This document shows positions 35,290 through 43,729 of a stretch of DNA of 64,000 nt, one piece after another. Positions within the stretch are counted from its first letter, which is position 1. Each line of letters starts with the position of its first letter. The position numbers and the translations under genes were made by a program. This DNA is from Bacteroidales bacterium (GTDB taxonomy: Bacteria > Bacteroidota > Bacteroidia > Bacteroidales > UBA3824), in assembly GCA_016293845.1 (NCBI GenBank), contig JAEDDH010000007.1:62001-126000 (forward strand), read 5' to 3'. The notes beneath the pieces are model-generated. The model saw only the letters and a program-made list of their open reading frames with translations. It searched no databases and was not told the origin of the DNA.

Positions 35290-36822
35290 ATGAAAAAACA
35301 ATTATTTACGGCGGCATTGGCACTCACAGTATTAGCCGGCTGCCAACAACAGCAACAAGAAGAAAAAGAGTGTTGCAAAGACAAGACAAGTCCCGTGCTC
35401 ACTATCGAGGGCGGATAGGTTCAAGGTGTAGGCACCGAAACCAAAGATGTTTTCGTTTTTCGTGGAATACCCTACGCAGCGCCTCCTATTGGCGAATTGC
35501 GTTGGAAAGAACCACAGCCGGTAGTTCCGTGGCAGGGCGTTAAACTCTGCAACCTTTTTGGACATCCTGGCTATCAGGCAGTTCACTACCCGGGCGGATA
35601 CGCTACCGAATGGGGCTACGGAGCAGAAGCACCTTACAGCGAAGACTGTCTTTACCTCAACGTTTGGACTCCCGCTCCCGGCAAAGTTGACGCAAAACTG
35701 CCTGTGGCTCTGTGGATTCACGGCGGCGGATACCGCGAAGGCTGGGGCTCAGAACCCGAATTTGACGCTCAGGCTTGGGCCGAAAAAGGCGTTATCCTTG
35801 TATCAATCAACTACCGTCTCGGCGTGTTCGGATTCCTTACCCACCCCGACCTCTCAGCCGAAAGTCCCCACAAAGTTTCGGGCAACTACGGTATCTTAGA
35901 CCAGATAGAATCGCTCAAATGGATCAAGAAAAATATCGCTCAATTTGGTGGCGACCCCGACAACGTAATGATTTTTGGTCAGAGCGCTGGTGCAGGCAGT
36001 GTAAAAACTATCTGCGCTTCTCCCCTCTCCAAAGGTTTGTTTAACAAGGCTGTAATCATGTCGGGCGGCGGTTTGACAATCGCTCCTCCTCCTCCCGGTG
36101 CCGCAGCCGACGCCAATATGCGCAGAATGTTCCCCGTGCTCACATACGAAGAGGCTCAACAGCAGAACAAAACCGTGCTCGACTGGGCTGGCTACACCAA
36201 TCTTGAAGAGATGCGCAAGGCTTCTACCGAGGTTATCTACACCATTGGCACTATCTACAACCGTGTTACCCAAAAGAACGCCTTCATGACAGGAATGCCT
36301 GTAACCGACGGCTACTGCAACACCAAGAGTTTCGACGAGGCTGCCATCGACGGTTCACTCGCCGACGTTCCTTACATGATTGGTTTCACACAAGACGACC
36401 TTGGCGATATGGCCGACGGAATCGCAGCATTCTGCCTCAACCGCGAAGGAAAAGGCGCAAAGGCTTGGGCATACGAATTTGCACGTCCCCTTCCCGACGA
36501 CGGCAGCCATCCTGAGGACTACCTCAAAGGCGCATTCCACTCGTCTGACCTTTGGTTTGTATTCAAATCGTTGCAGCACTGCTGGCGTCCTTGGACACAG
36601 GGCGACTGGGATCTTTCTGAAAAGATGCTCACCGCTTGGACCAACTTTGCAAAATATGGCGACCCCAACGGCAACCAAGGCGGCACTTGGGCTCCCTACA
36701 CCAAAGACAACGCCAAATTCCAACTCTTCAAACTCGACGCACAAGACAAAGAGAACTCCGAAATGGGTGATCCCATCAAGTCTACATTGCCGAGCCAATG
36801 GGGCGTTGGCGCACCTAAATAG
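35290..36822 (+). pseudogene. Type-B carboxylesterase lipoprotein interrupted by in-frame TAG
   Basis: One frame of 511 codons from ATG 35290: signal peptide with lipobox LAGC, a Gln/Glu/Cys stretch, then TIEGG, TAG at 35416-35418 (codon 43), then VQGVG and a complete carboxylesterase: VFRGIPYAAPPIGELRW, EDCLYLNVWTP, HGGGYREG, nucleophile S232 in GQSAGAGS, and the C-terminal catalytic His region. The expected residue at the TAG is Gln or Lys (CAG or AAG, one change). Apart from the stop, nothing is damaged. It could be a very recent pseudogene, a sequence error, or a read-through site. Thirty-six bases after the GH3 gene, so probably deacetylates or de-esterifies xylan. Confidence 0.8.
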
Positions 36823-36841
36823 GAATTAGAATTACATTATA

Positions 36842-36897
36842 GCCGTCCCAAAAGACGGTAACGATAAACACCGTATATCGAGAAGATGTACGGGGTT
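36842..36897 (+). repeat. REP-like element, solo copy, after the carboxylesterase
   Basis: Two hairpins: GCCGTC/GACGGT, then a degenerate CCGTATATCG...GATGTACGGGG. Followed by T-run; may act as terminator. It is a divergent member of the family at 36929-37938. Confidence 0.6.
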
Positions 36898-36928
36898 TTT
36901 GCGTGTGTGGGGAGAGAGGGGTGGTAAT

Positions 36929-37157
36929 GCCGTCTGGAAGACGGTATATCTGTAACCCCGGACATCGAGACACGCAGTGGCGATGATGTCTGGGGGATGA
37001 GAGAGAGAGATGATATCTGGTATGGAGCGGAGAGTCCTCCCCTCCCCTGTCATATACACCTCACTCCATCACAGCATAGCATCCGCATAACCCCGCACAT
37101 CATCGCCGCAGAGCGGCTCGATGTACGGGGTTACAGAAATACCGTCTTCCAGACGGC
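36929..37157. repeat. REPIN-like cassette, left copy
   Basis: A two-hairpin REP (36929-36995; stem CCGTCTGGAAGACGG then CCCCGGACATCGAGACACGC and its imperfect complement), a ~90-bp purine-rich spacer, and a REP in inverted orientation (37088-37157, ending CCGTCTTCCAGACGG). Total 229 bp. The same architecture and a related spacer recur at 37709-37938 in the same orientation. Confidence 0.85.
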
Positions 37158-37179
37158 TGACTGATACTAATCGAGTATA

Positions 37180-37644
37180 TCACTCGTCTTCATCATCTGC
37201 AAAGAACTTATCATCCTTTGGGTCAAGTCCCCACTCACGCAGCATAGTGTCATACTCGCTGCGGAAGGATGTAGAGTGATGATGCTCTTTTTGTTTCATT
37301 ATGTAGTGGCGTATCATCTCTTTGTCGCGTTCGGCGTATGTAAAAGCAGCGTAACCATTACCCCAGCCGTTGAAATATGGAAAATGCTCGCGTTGTGTTT
37401 TTAACCACTTAGAACTTTCAGTTTTCATTACTTGCATAAACTCGCTTACCGAAATGTCGGGACGTATAGTGGTGAGCAAATGAATATGATCGGGCATTCC
37501 GCCAATGCGTATCATCGTTGCCCCCTTATTGCGACAGTAGCCGTGAATGAAGGCGTAGAGTTCTTTTTCATACTCCTCTGTTATAGTCCATTCCGACTTT
37601 TTGGTACGCCAAACTATGTGATATAACAATACTACGTGAGACAT
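37180..37644 (-). CDS. REP-associated tyrosine transposase (RAYT, IS200/Y1 type)
   Basis: 154 residues of the Y1 transposase fold: YHIVWRTKKSEWT, the HUH metal site PDHIHLL, and the catalytic Tyr in RHYIMKQKEHH. An Asp/Glu-rich C-terminal tail (DDKFFADDEDE) follows. RAYTs are single-copy relatives of IS200 transposases that act on REP hairpins. The gene lies between two REPIN-like cassettes, 22 and 64 bases away, which agrees with this. It looks intact. Confidence 0.9.
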   Translation of the reverse strand: MSHVVLLYHIVWRTKKSEWTITEEYEKELYAFIHGYCRNKGATMIRIGGMPDHIHLLTTIRPDISVSEFMQVMKTESSKWLKTQREHFPYFNGWGNGYAAFTYAERDKEMIRHYIMKQKEHHHSTSFRSEYDTMLREWGLDPKDDKFFADDEDE

Positions 37645-37708
37645 ATTTTTCGGTTTTTACGCAAATTTAGTGTTTTTTCTGATATAACAATCCTCTATCA
37701 GTGAAAAA

Positions 37709-37938
37709 ACCGTCTGGAAGACGGTATCTCTGTAACCCCAGACATCGAGACACGCAGTGTCGATGATGTCTGGGGTATATGAGAGAGTGTCGATGATGTC
37801 CGGGGGGATATGAGGGTGAGATGATGTTCAGTGTGGAATGGAGAGCGCCCCGTGCTACCCTGTCACAACCCCGCACATCATCGCCGCAGAGCGGCTCGAT
37901 GTACGGGTTTACAGAAATATCGTTTTCCAAACGATATT
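37709..37938. repeat. REPIN-like cassette, right copy
   Basis: Direct repeat of the left cassette: forward REP (37709-37776), spacer with a short partial REP (about 37783-37805), and inverted REP (37866-37938). Total 230 bp. Sequence has drifted more at its right end (ATCGTTTTCCAAACGAT still pairs). Confidence 0.85.
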
Positions 37939-37968
37939 TTTACCCATCCATAAAGAGATAACACAATC

Positions 37969-38895
37969 CTACTTCAATCCCTCTTCAATCTCCTCATCAT
38001 CGGTGCCTTCGCGGGCGACGATGTTGCCTTTGAGGAGTTCTACGTTGAGGGTTTCGATGGCGGAGAGTTTTACGGCGGCGTTGTTGTTGAGGGGCTTGTA
38101 CCAAGGCTGTTTGCCAAAGTAGGTTTTGAGGTCGGCGGAGTTGAACACATAGCCGTGACGAGCGTATATCTCGTTGCGCATCAGACGGATAAGTTCTGAA
38201 TTAAAACGCCACATTGTGTTTCCGGGAACGATTTCTTTTGCAAGAAACCCCCAACGTCCATTAGGCGAAACGTTTTTGAGTTTGTGCCAAAGTGCACCCG
38301 GCTCTCTGCCGTATTCGCCTTCTTGGGTGCGGTAAATATTGATACCCGTGGAAGACACCCTCCACCAATAATAATTGTTGTCGGACATTTTCATCAGATA
38401 GTACATATCGGGGTCGAGGCTGAAATTCATTTTTTTGCCGCCCATAACAAAATTGTCGCCACTGATGGAGTATTTAGTGCCTTGTTCGTCAACGTACTCA
38501 CCGTCAAGGATATAATGGTAGGCTCTAAGAATCTGCGGCTCCCACATATCGTCGTCGAAACGCTCGAAGGATTCAAGAGCATTACCCTTAGAATCTTTGA
38601 AAATCAACAGTTTGTGACCATCAACCACACGGTATTCTACCGATTTGGTGCTTGCGAATAAGCGGACATCGGCAGCACCTTTAAGCGAAAACTTGTTTTC
38701 TGCGGTTTTGGTGAGGGTAATCTCCTCAGGTTCTTCGCCCCAATAATCCATATTGCACTTAAAAGTGTTTCCCGATGTGCTGATACATAAGAGTTTCGTA
38801 TATCCGTCGTACCACGTAGAATTTGGAGAAATCTGGGCGTTTGCCACACCCACGCTCACCGCCAAAGCGGCTGCAAGAATGATAGATTTGTTCAT
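37969..38895 (-). CDS. YARHG-domain secreted protein
   Basis: 308 residues from ATG 38895 with a signal peptide (MNKSIILAAALAVSVGVANAQ). The C-terminal 80 residues contain RNEIYARHGYVFNSADLKTYFGKQPWYKP, the YARHG domain of exported bacterial proteins. The N-terminal part is beta-rich and unrecognised. An 18-bp tandem duplication places a second in-frame ATG at 38913 (MNKSIF MNKSII); the inner one gives the better signal peptide. Function unknown. Confidence 0.82.
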   Translation of the reverse strand: MNKSIILAAALAVSVGVANAQISPNSTWYDGYTKLLCISTSGNTFKCNMDYWGEEPEEITLTKTAENKFSLKGAADVRLFASTKSVEYRVVDGHKLLIFKDSKGNALESFERFDDDMWEPQILRAYHYILDGEYVDEQGTKYSISGDNFVMGGKKMNFSLDPDMYYLMKMSDNNYYWWRVSSTGINIYRTQEGEYGREPGALWHKLKNVSPNGRWGFLAKEIVPGNTMWRFNSELIRLMRNEIYARHGYVFNSADLKTYFGKQPWYKPLNNNAAVKLSAIETLNVELLKGNIVAREGTDDEEIEEGLK

Positions 38896-38972
38896 AAAAA
38901 TAGATTTGTTCATAAAAAATGTAATTTATTAAGTTATAATTTGATTTGTTTGTTTCCAAAAATATACCAAAA

Positions 38973-39369
38973 TTACTTCACCTTCCACACCAAAAGCGAG
39001 ATATAGCCCTGACCAAAGCCGGAGGTGCAGAGATAGATAGCATTGTTGAGATAGTTGTATTTGCTATCGTTGGGTGCGTCGAACTTGGGCTTCGATTTCG
39101 TTGCGGGCGTTTTTATGGTCAACATACTGATAATCAGCTCCGCCACTAAGAACTGTTCCCTTAATATTAGGACCTTCAAAAGTGCCGCCCACAATGGGAA
39201 TCACCACACGTTCGCCACGAGGTGTTTGACCGCACGAAAACGCAGGGTCGCATTTTACTTTAAGTTCCATAACAAACTCCAATTCAGGAGGTTGTGGAGT
39301 ATTGTTCTGAGCATTTGCCCCAAAAGAAAACAGCGTAATAAACGCAATTGCTAATAAGATATTTTTCAT
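38973..39369 (-). pseudogene. DUF3237 protein, internally deleted and frameshifted
   Basis: ATG 39369 gives a signal peptide and LEFVMELKVKCDP ... GERVVIPIVGGTFEGPNIKGTVLSGGADYQYVD, the first half of a DUF3237 domain. The frame then shifts: in another frame PKFDAPNDSKYNYLNNAIY and GYISLLVWKVK, the family's C-terminal end, follow directly. About 40-50 residues between them are missing. Non-functional in all likelihood. Confidence 0.75.
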
Positions 39370-39423
39370 TTCTATTATGTTGAAATTAGTATTACACCGC
39401 AAAGGTAAGAAAAAATTGATTAC

Positions 39424-39936
39424 CTACTCTCCTATTTTAAAACTAAACGGCTTGGCGAAATTTCTGCGGTTGTAGTATGTTACCGAAGGATTTGTAAGGT
39501 TCATAACCATAGTCAATTGAGTGCCTCCAACAAAGTTATCACCCCAAGGAAGTTGCGACACTGAGCATACGGCATCGGTAAATTGTTTTGTATCCATAAC
39601 ACCCTGAGCCTCATCGGATAAGCCGCAAAGTTTGGTGTAACGGTTGTCGCCCTCTTGCAATCCAGCGTTGAGTTTTTCTTGACAGAGATAATGGTTGGTA
39701 ACGGCTTTGGTTTCGGTAACAATCATTTGATTATCAACATATTCTACCACCACGCTCTTACCTGTTGCATCGGTCATAGCATAATGGTGCGCTGCGCCTA
39801 TATCTGAGTGCGTATCAATATCTTGCAAAAGTTTTACAGCCTCATCCACTGTGGCGGCATTTTTGAGCAAGTAGGCAATGGCAGATGTGGTGGTAAGGTC
39901 GGGTTTGGAGGTGTTTTGAGCGGTAGTGTGGAGCAA
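39424..39936 (-). pseudogene. Truncated choloylglycine hydrolase-like (linear amide C-N hydrolase) gene
   Basis: The C-terminal part of an Ntn-hydrolase of the acyl-amidase/choloylglycine group: PDLTTTSAIAYLLKNAATVDEAVKLL, SDIGAAHHYAMTDATGKSVVVEY, CSVSQLPWGDN and TQLTMVMNLTNPSVTYY. The N-terminal third, which holds the Cys nucleophile, is absent; upstream sequence shows nothing recognisable. The start shown is simply the first available initiator. Non-functional. Confidence 0.65.
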
Positions 39937-40014
39937 CCAAATTTCATAGAATCGGGTTGAGCGGGTGGGTTGTAATACCCTTTGGAGAGGAATTTGGTGA
40001 TTTGAGTAAGAGTA

Positions 40015-40079
40015 TTTGGGACGAATTATGCCTTTTGGGACAAACGTAACGCTTTTTTGGGACGAAATTACTACCTTTG
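40015..40079 (+). promoter_or_regulatory. Promoter with three TTTGGGAC repeats
   Basis: TTTGGGAC(G/A)AA occurs near 40015, 40034 and 40056, spaced about 20 bp, upstream of a TACCTTTG -7 box at 40072-40079. Could be an operator of the following gene or degenerate repeats. Confidence 0.4.
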
Positions 40080-40103
40080 CCGCAAAATTTTAATTTACCA
40101 AAT

Positions 40104-40403
40104 ATGCTCCCGATAAAAATTACAGTTATGAGGAAATGCCATCACGCCGACCTTTCCGCCCTCTACGAAAACCCAATTGAACACGCTTGCGATATGGAAG
40201 AAGGCGCAGTTTACACCTCGTACAATGCCGAAAAGCCCGCCAGACTATGTGCAAGTGCATGGCTATCGCTCCAACCCTTTGTAATGGCTCTTGCCCACGG
40301 CGGCGAAAATTTTTACGATGGCTGGATGAAAAATCCCAAATCAGCAATGGTTTCGTGCAACGACGGCTTCCGCCCAGTGAGTTTTTTGGTGGAGGTGATG
40401 TAA
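40104..40403 (+). CDS. TIGR04076 family protein
   Basis: 99 residues from ATG 40104 (the ATG at 40077 overlaps the promoter). The pattern KITVMRKCHHADL ... CDMEEGAVYTSY ... CASAWLSLQPFVMALAHGG ... SCNDGFRPVSFLVEVM matches TIGR04076 proteins, small cytoplasmic proteins with a conserved Cys/Trp core and unknown function. Convergent with the Fic gene, 5 bases apart. Confidence 0.7.
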   Translation: MLPIKITVMRKCHHADLSALYENPIEHACDMEEGAVYTSYNAEKPARLCASAWLSLQPFVMALAHGGENFYDGWMKNPKSAMVSCNDGFRPVSFLVEVM

Positions 40404-40407
40404 GTAA

Positions 40408-41487
40408 TTACTCGGAAATTTCCCAATAACCATTGCGTTTGCCGTTTTTGCGGACAATAATACCTTGTTCGTTAAGACGGACGGTGATTGATTTGATTGT
40501 TCGTTCTGATTTTCCTATCTGTTGAGCAATCTGTTTTTGTGTTGCGGATGGATTTTGTTGAATAAGACGTAACACTGCCACTTCTTCCAAAGTGCAATTT
40601 TTGCACTTGGGGGATAAATTTGCACTTTGAACTGCACTTTGAATAATCGGCGGTTCATTCCACTTAATGTGCAACATACGATTTTGAAATGTGTGCTGCT
40701 CATTTAAAAGCATACTGCGAAAAAAGAGTTCAAGATAAGTATTGTTGTAACTTATATTTTTAACAACATTGGTATAATTGGCTCTTACTAAGGCATTTCG
40801 GAAATACCAAGAATTGTTGGCAAAGATGTTGTTATTGACCATAAAACCCAATGTATGCAAATACTTAATCATAAACACCGCCGTAGTACGTGTATTGCCC
40901 TCGCCAAATGGGTGTATTTGCCAAATATTGCAGCAAAACTGTGTTAAATGACTGATGGCTTGGTTAATGTTGACAGTAGAATAATCGAAGTTTTTTTCTT
41001 GCGCAAAATCATAGTCGAGCGTTTCGCGTATCATATCCGAACTAGCATAAAAAACCGTCTCGCCATCAAGTACCCACTCTCGTTTTGAAATATTATAATC
41101 GCGAACCTTCCCTGCAAACTTGTCAATACCCCAAAACAAATGCTTATGAATAGCAATTAATTGCGCAGGACTGAATGTAAAGGCCTTTTCGGATAATAGT
41201 TCGACTATGCGTGCCGACACTTTGTCGGCTTCTTCTGTGTCGTTGTTTTCGATTTCGTGCCGAGATTGTTCGGTTTGATAATAACCATCGATAAAATCTC
41301 TTGCCTGCTTAACACTTATATACCCCTCGATATTTTGACGCGCTGTTTGTAACAGGTAGTCAGAGATTTTCAATCCGTCAACCTGCTGCAAACCTATCGC
41401 CGTCCGCCAAATAGACGCCTTCGCCTTTTTGTCGGGTTCGCCTTGGCGGATGTATTCTTCGAGAGAGGTATATTGTGCGTTAGTCAT
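40408..41487 (-). CDS. Fic family protein with C-terminal winged helix
   Basis: 359 residues. Central Fic domain with the active-site motif HPFGEGNTR (residues 192-200), so AMP- or other nucleotidyl transfer to a target hydroxyl is expected. N-terminal helix carries NIEG (52-55), typical of class II Fic proteins that carry their own inhibitory helix. The last ~65 residues (TLEEVAVLRLIQQNPSATQKQIAQQIGKSERTIKSI) form a winged helix-turn-helix. Minus-strand TATCTTTG box at 41511-41518. Target unknown; no separate antitoxin gene needed in this class. Confidence 0.9.
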   Translation of the reverse strand: MTNAQYTSLEEYIRQGEPDKKAKASIWRTAIGLQQVDGLKISDYLLQTARQNIEGYISVKQARDFIDGYYQTEQSRHEIENNDTEEADKVSARIVELLSEKAFTFSPAQLIAIHKHLFWGIDKFAGKVRDYNISKREWVLDGETVFYASSDMIRETLDYDFAQEKNFDYSTVNINQAISHLTQFCCNIWQIHPFGEGNTRTTAVFMIKYLHTLGFMVNNNIFANNSWYFRNALVRANYTNVVKNISYNNTYLELFFRSMLLNEQHTFQNRMLHIKWNEPPIIQSAVQSANLSPKCKNCTLEEVAVLRLIQQNPSATQKQIAQQIGKSERTIKSITVRLNEQGIIVRKNGKRNGYWEISE

Positions 41488-41600
41488 AAAATGCGCTTGT
41501 TAGTAGAATGCAAAGATAAGATTTTTAGCAGATAATCGATAAATTTGGAGTAGATTTTTTACTTATTTTTGGAGAGATAAGATAGATTTATGGATAACAA

Positions 41601-42907
41601 TCACCCCAATTTCTCCAATCCAAACACAAAACCATACAACGGATAATTAAACACATTTTTGGTTTGGTTGAATGGCAGGGTGGAGATTTTGCAGGCGTAT
41701 TCGGGTTGGTATTTTTGACAGAAGGCGGCAAAACTTTTGGCTTGGAGATTTTCGCCGGCTTTTACTTCCAAAGGTATTACAGCACCGTTTTTTTGAATCA
41801 CAAAATCTACTTCGCTGGTGCTGCGCTCGTTGGTCCAATAGGCAATATATTCACATTTCATCGCTGTAAGTTTTCTTGCATTACAAACTGTTCTGTGATA
41901 GCACCTTTAAACTCGGTAAAAAGTCGGTTGCCATCAACCATTGTGTCGAAACCTAACCCCGACGCGGCGCACAACAATCCCGTATCAACCATATACAGTT
42001 TAAAAACCGACATATCCTGATATGCTTTGAGCGGAAGTTTTGGTGTATTGATGCGCTGTGATTTTAACACTAAACCACAATTTATCAGCCACATAATAGC
42101 CAATTCAAAATTTTTGGCTCGGGCTCCTTCGCGCAATACGCCGTAAATAAACTTTTTGTTTTCCTTTGAGAGTTGAGCCGGAAGCGAATCCCACACCATC
42201 GACACCCTCGGAATTTGCAAATCGGGAATATGTTTTGAAAAATCAGCGTGATACGAGTTTAAAATGTCGTTTTGTTTGTCTCTTACCGCAAAAAAATCCT
42301 GAGTGTCAACCCATTTCTGAACCACTTCGGGCATTCCGCCAACCACCATATAAGTTTTTACAAGACGGATAAGTTCATCGTGAAAAGTTTCCAACAAATC
42401 CCATTGATTTTGCACCAATGTGTTGTACATCAAATCTTTGCCTAATGCCAACAGAAATTCACCAAACGACATCGGATGCAAATCCAAAAAATTGACCTTG
42501 CCCACTAGGAACGACTGATTTTGGTGCATAGCAATTCCCAAAAGCGAAACTGCGGCAACAATTGCATACTGAGGAGCATTTTCGCAAAAATATTTCAACG
42601 AAGTGAGCCCGCCTTGCACTGCCGGTATTTCATCAAAGATGATAAGTGTATCGGCGGGATTGATTTTTTTGCCGTAAAAAAGTTCTATTGTAGATATAAT
42701 TCTCTGAATATCAAAGTTTTCTACAAACAGATTTGTAAACCTACGTTCGTATTCAAAATTGATATAAATAGTGTTGGCGAAACAACGTTTGCCAAATTCA
42801 CGCATCAGCCAAGTTTTTCCTATTTGTCGTGCACCCTTGATAATCAAAGGTTTGCGGTCAGAAGCATTCTTCCATTCCGTCAATTGTTTAAATGCAGTCC
42901 GTTCCAT
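41601..42907 (-). pseudogene. AAA ATPase/DUF4143 protein split by a frameshift
   Basis: From ATG 42907 a 349-residue frame has Walker A GARQIGKT (25-32), Walker B LIIFDEI, and the start of DUF4143 (FHDELIRLVKTYMVVGGMPE). It stops at TGA within CGATGA. A second frame begins at the overlapping ATG (41861) and continues the same domain: MKCEYIAYW, SEVDFVIQKNGAVIPLEVKAGE (PD-(D/E)xK-like end) and YPLYGFVF. One inserted base before the ATGA would restore a single ~435-residue protein of usual length. Either a broken gene or two coupled proteins via the 4-base overlap. Such ATPases are common in Bacteroidota, function unclear. Confidence 0.8.
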
Positions 42908-42927
42908 AATGAGAGGTTTTAACTCTG

Positions 42928-42935
42928 CAAATATA
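42928..42935 (-). promoter_or_regulatory. -7 box of the AAA/DUF4143 gene
   Basis: TATATTTG on the minus strand, 21 bases before the ATG at 42907. Confidence 0.55.
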
Positions 42936-42968
42936 ATCGTTATTTTTTAAACAAAACAAGCATTTCTC

Positions 42969-43070
42969 TGATAAAAGTGTAATCAAAATACATTTTTATC
43001 GATGATAAAAGTGTAAAATCTTACTTTTTTATCTATGGTAAAAGTGTAATCAAACTACACTTTTATCATA
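42969..43070. repeat. Three tandem palindromic units upstream of the AAA/DUF4143 promoter
   Basis: Units at 42969-43002, 43003-43035 and 43036-43070, each 33-35 bp and each an inverted repeat (GATAAAAGTGTA ... TACACTTTTATC with few changes). They sit just upstream of the promoter. Likely an operator array or a spreading hairpin repeat. Confidence 0.8.
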
Positions 43071-43085
43071 GGAAACAGTTTCCCC

Positions 43086-43640
43086 CTACCTCACCTTCTC
43101 CATCTTATACCCCAATCTTTGCAACTCTACTGCCGCGCCGATGGTGTATAACACCTTGCAACTGAGGGTGTAAACAAAAAATGCCGCTGGGGTGGAGGGT
43201 TCGATGCCTTCGTGACGGATTTTGTCTAAGGCAAGACGCGAACAGGATAGCACAAAGTCTTCGGTTTTTTGGTATTCGTCGCTTTCGAGACCAAGTATTT
43301 CGCCTCGTACCACCTCGTCCATATAGTCAAAACCACGTTTGTTGCGGATATGCTCGTAGATGTTGGGATGATTGCCGTAGATAGCCCAATCGGTGTCCCA
43401 ATATTTTGCCACAGCCATTCCGAGGTACATAGCCCATCCGAGCGACACTGCGGGATATTTGGCTATCTCTTTTGAAGCATCTGAAATGTACGATGGGGCA
43501 ATCACATCCCATTTTTCGGTAATGTCGATGGTTTCGGGCAACACTCCGCGTGAAAGCCGTTTTTGCTCCACACAAAGGTTAATGAGGCTGTTGAGCAGGG
43601 TTTGTTGATAGTTGGTGTAATATTCTTGTTGTTCCATTTT
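43086..43640 (-). CDS. Conserved hypothetical protein
   Basis: 184 residues from ATG 43640. Mostly helical; YLGMAVAKYWDTDWAIYGNHPNIYEHIRNKRGFDYMDEVV is the most distinctive part, and the C-terminus (AAFFVYTLSCKVLYTIGAAVELQRLGYKM) is hydrophobic but interrupted, so a soluble helical bundle is more likely than a membrane protein. I recognise it only as a typical Bacteroidales hypothetical. Divergent from the SPFH gene. Confidence 0.65.
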   Translation of the reverse strand, partial: KMEQQEYYTNYQQTLLNSLINLCVEQKRLSRGVLPETIDITEKWDVIAPSYISDASKEIAKYPAVSLGWAMYLGMAVAKYWDTDWAIYGNHPNIYEHIRNKRGFDYMDEVVRGEILGLESDEYQKTEDFVLSCSRLALDKIRHEGIEPSTPAAFFVYTLSCKVLYTIGAAVELQRLGYKMEKVR

Positions 43641-43729
43641 TTTTTGGCAAAAATAGTAAAAATCATTTTGCACTGCAACAAAAATTTTTGTAATATTGCG
43701 CATTCTTAACCCATAAATAATTTTGACAA

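Noticed and set aside
5226..35418. Genetic code reassignment to explain in-frame stops
   Set aside because: TGA, TAA and TAG each interrupt some genes, while all three also end many intact genes, and TGG is used for Trp. A single recoded codon cannot explain this.
36842..37938. CRISPR-like or integron repeats around the transposase
   Set aside because: The repeats are two-hairpin REPs in opposite orientations around a RAYT gene, a better fit than an array.
42969..43070. CRISPR array
   Set aside because: Repeats abut without unique spacers and each unit is itself palindromic; no cas genes are present.
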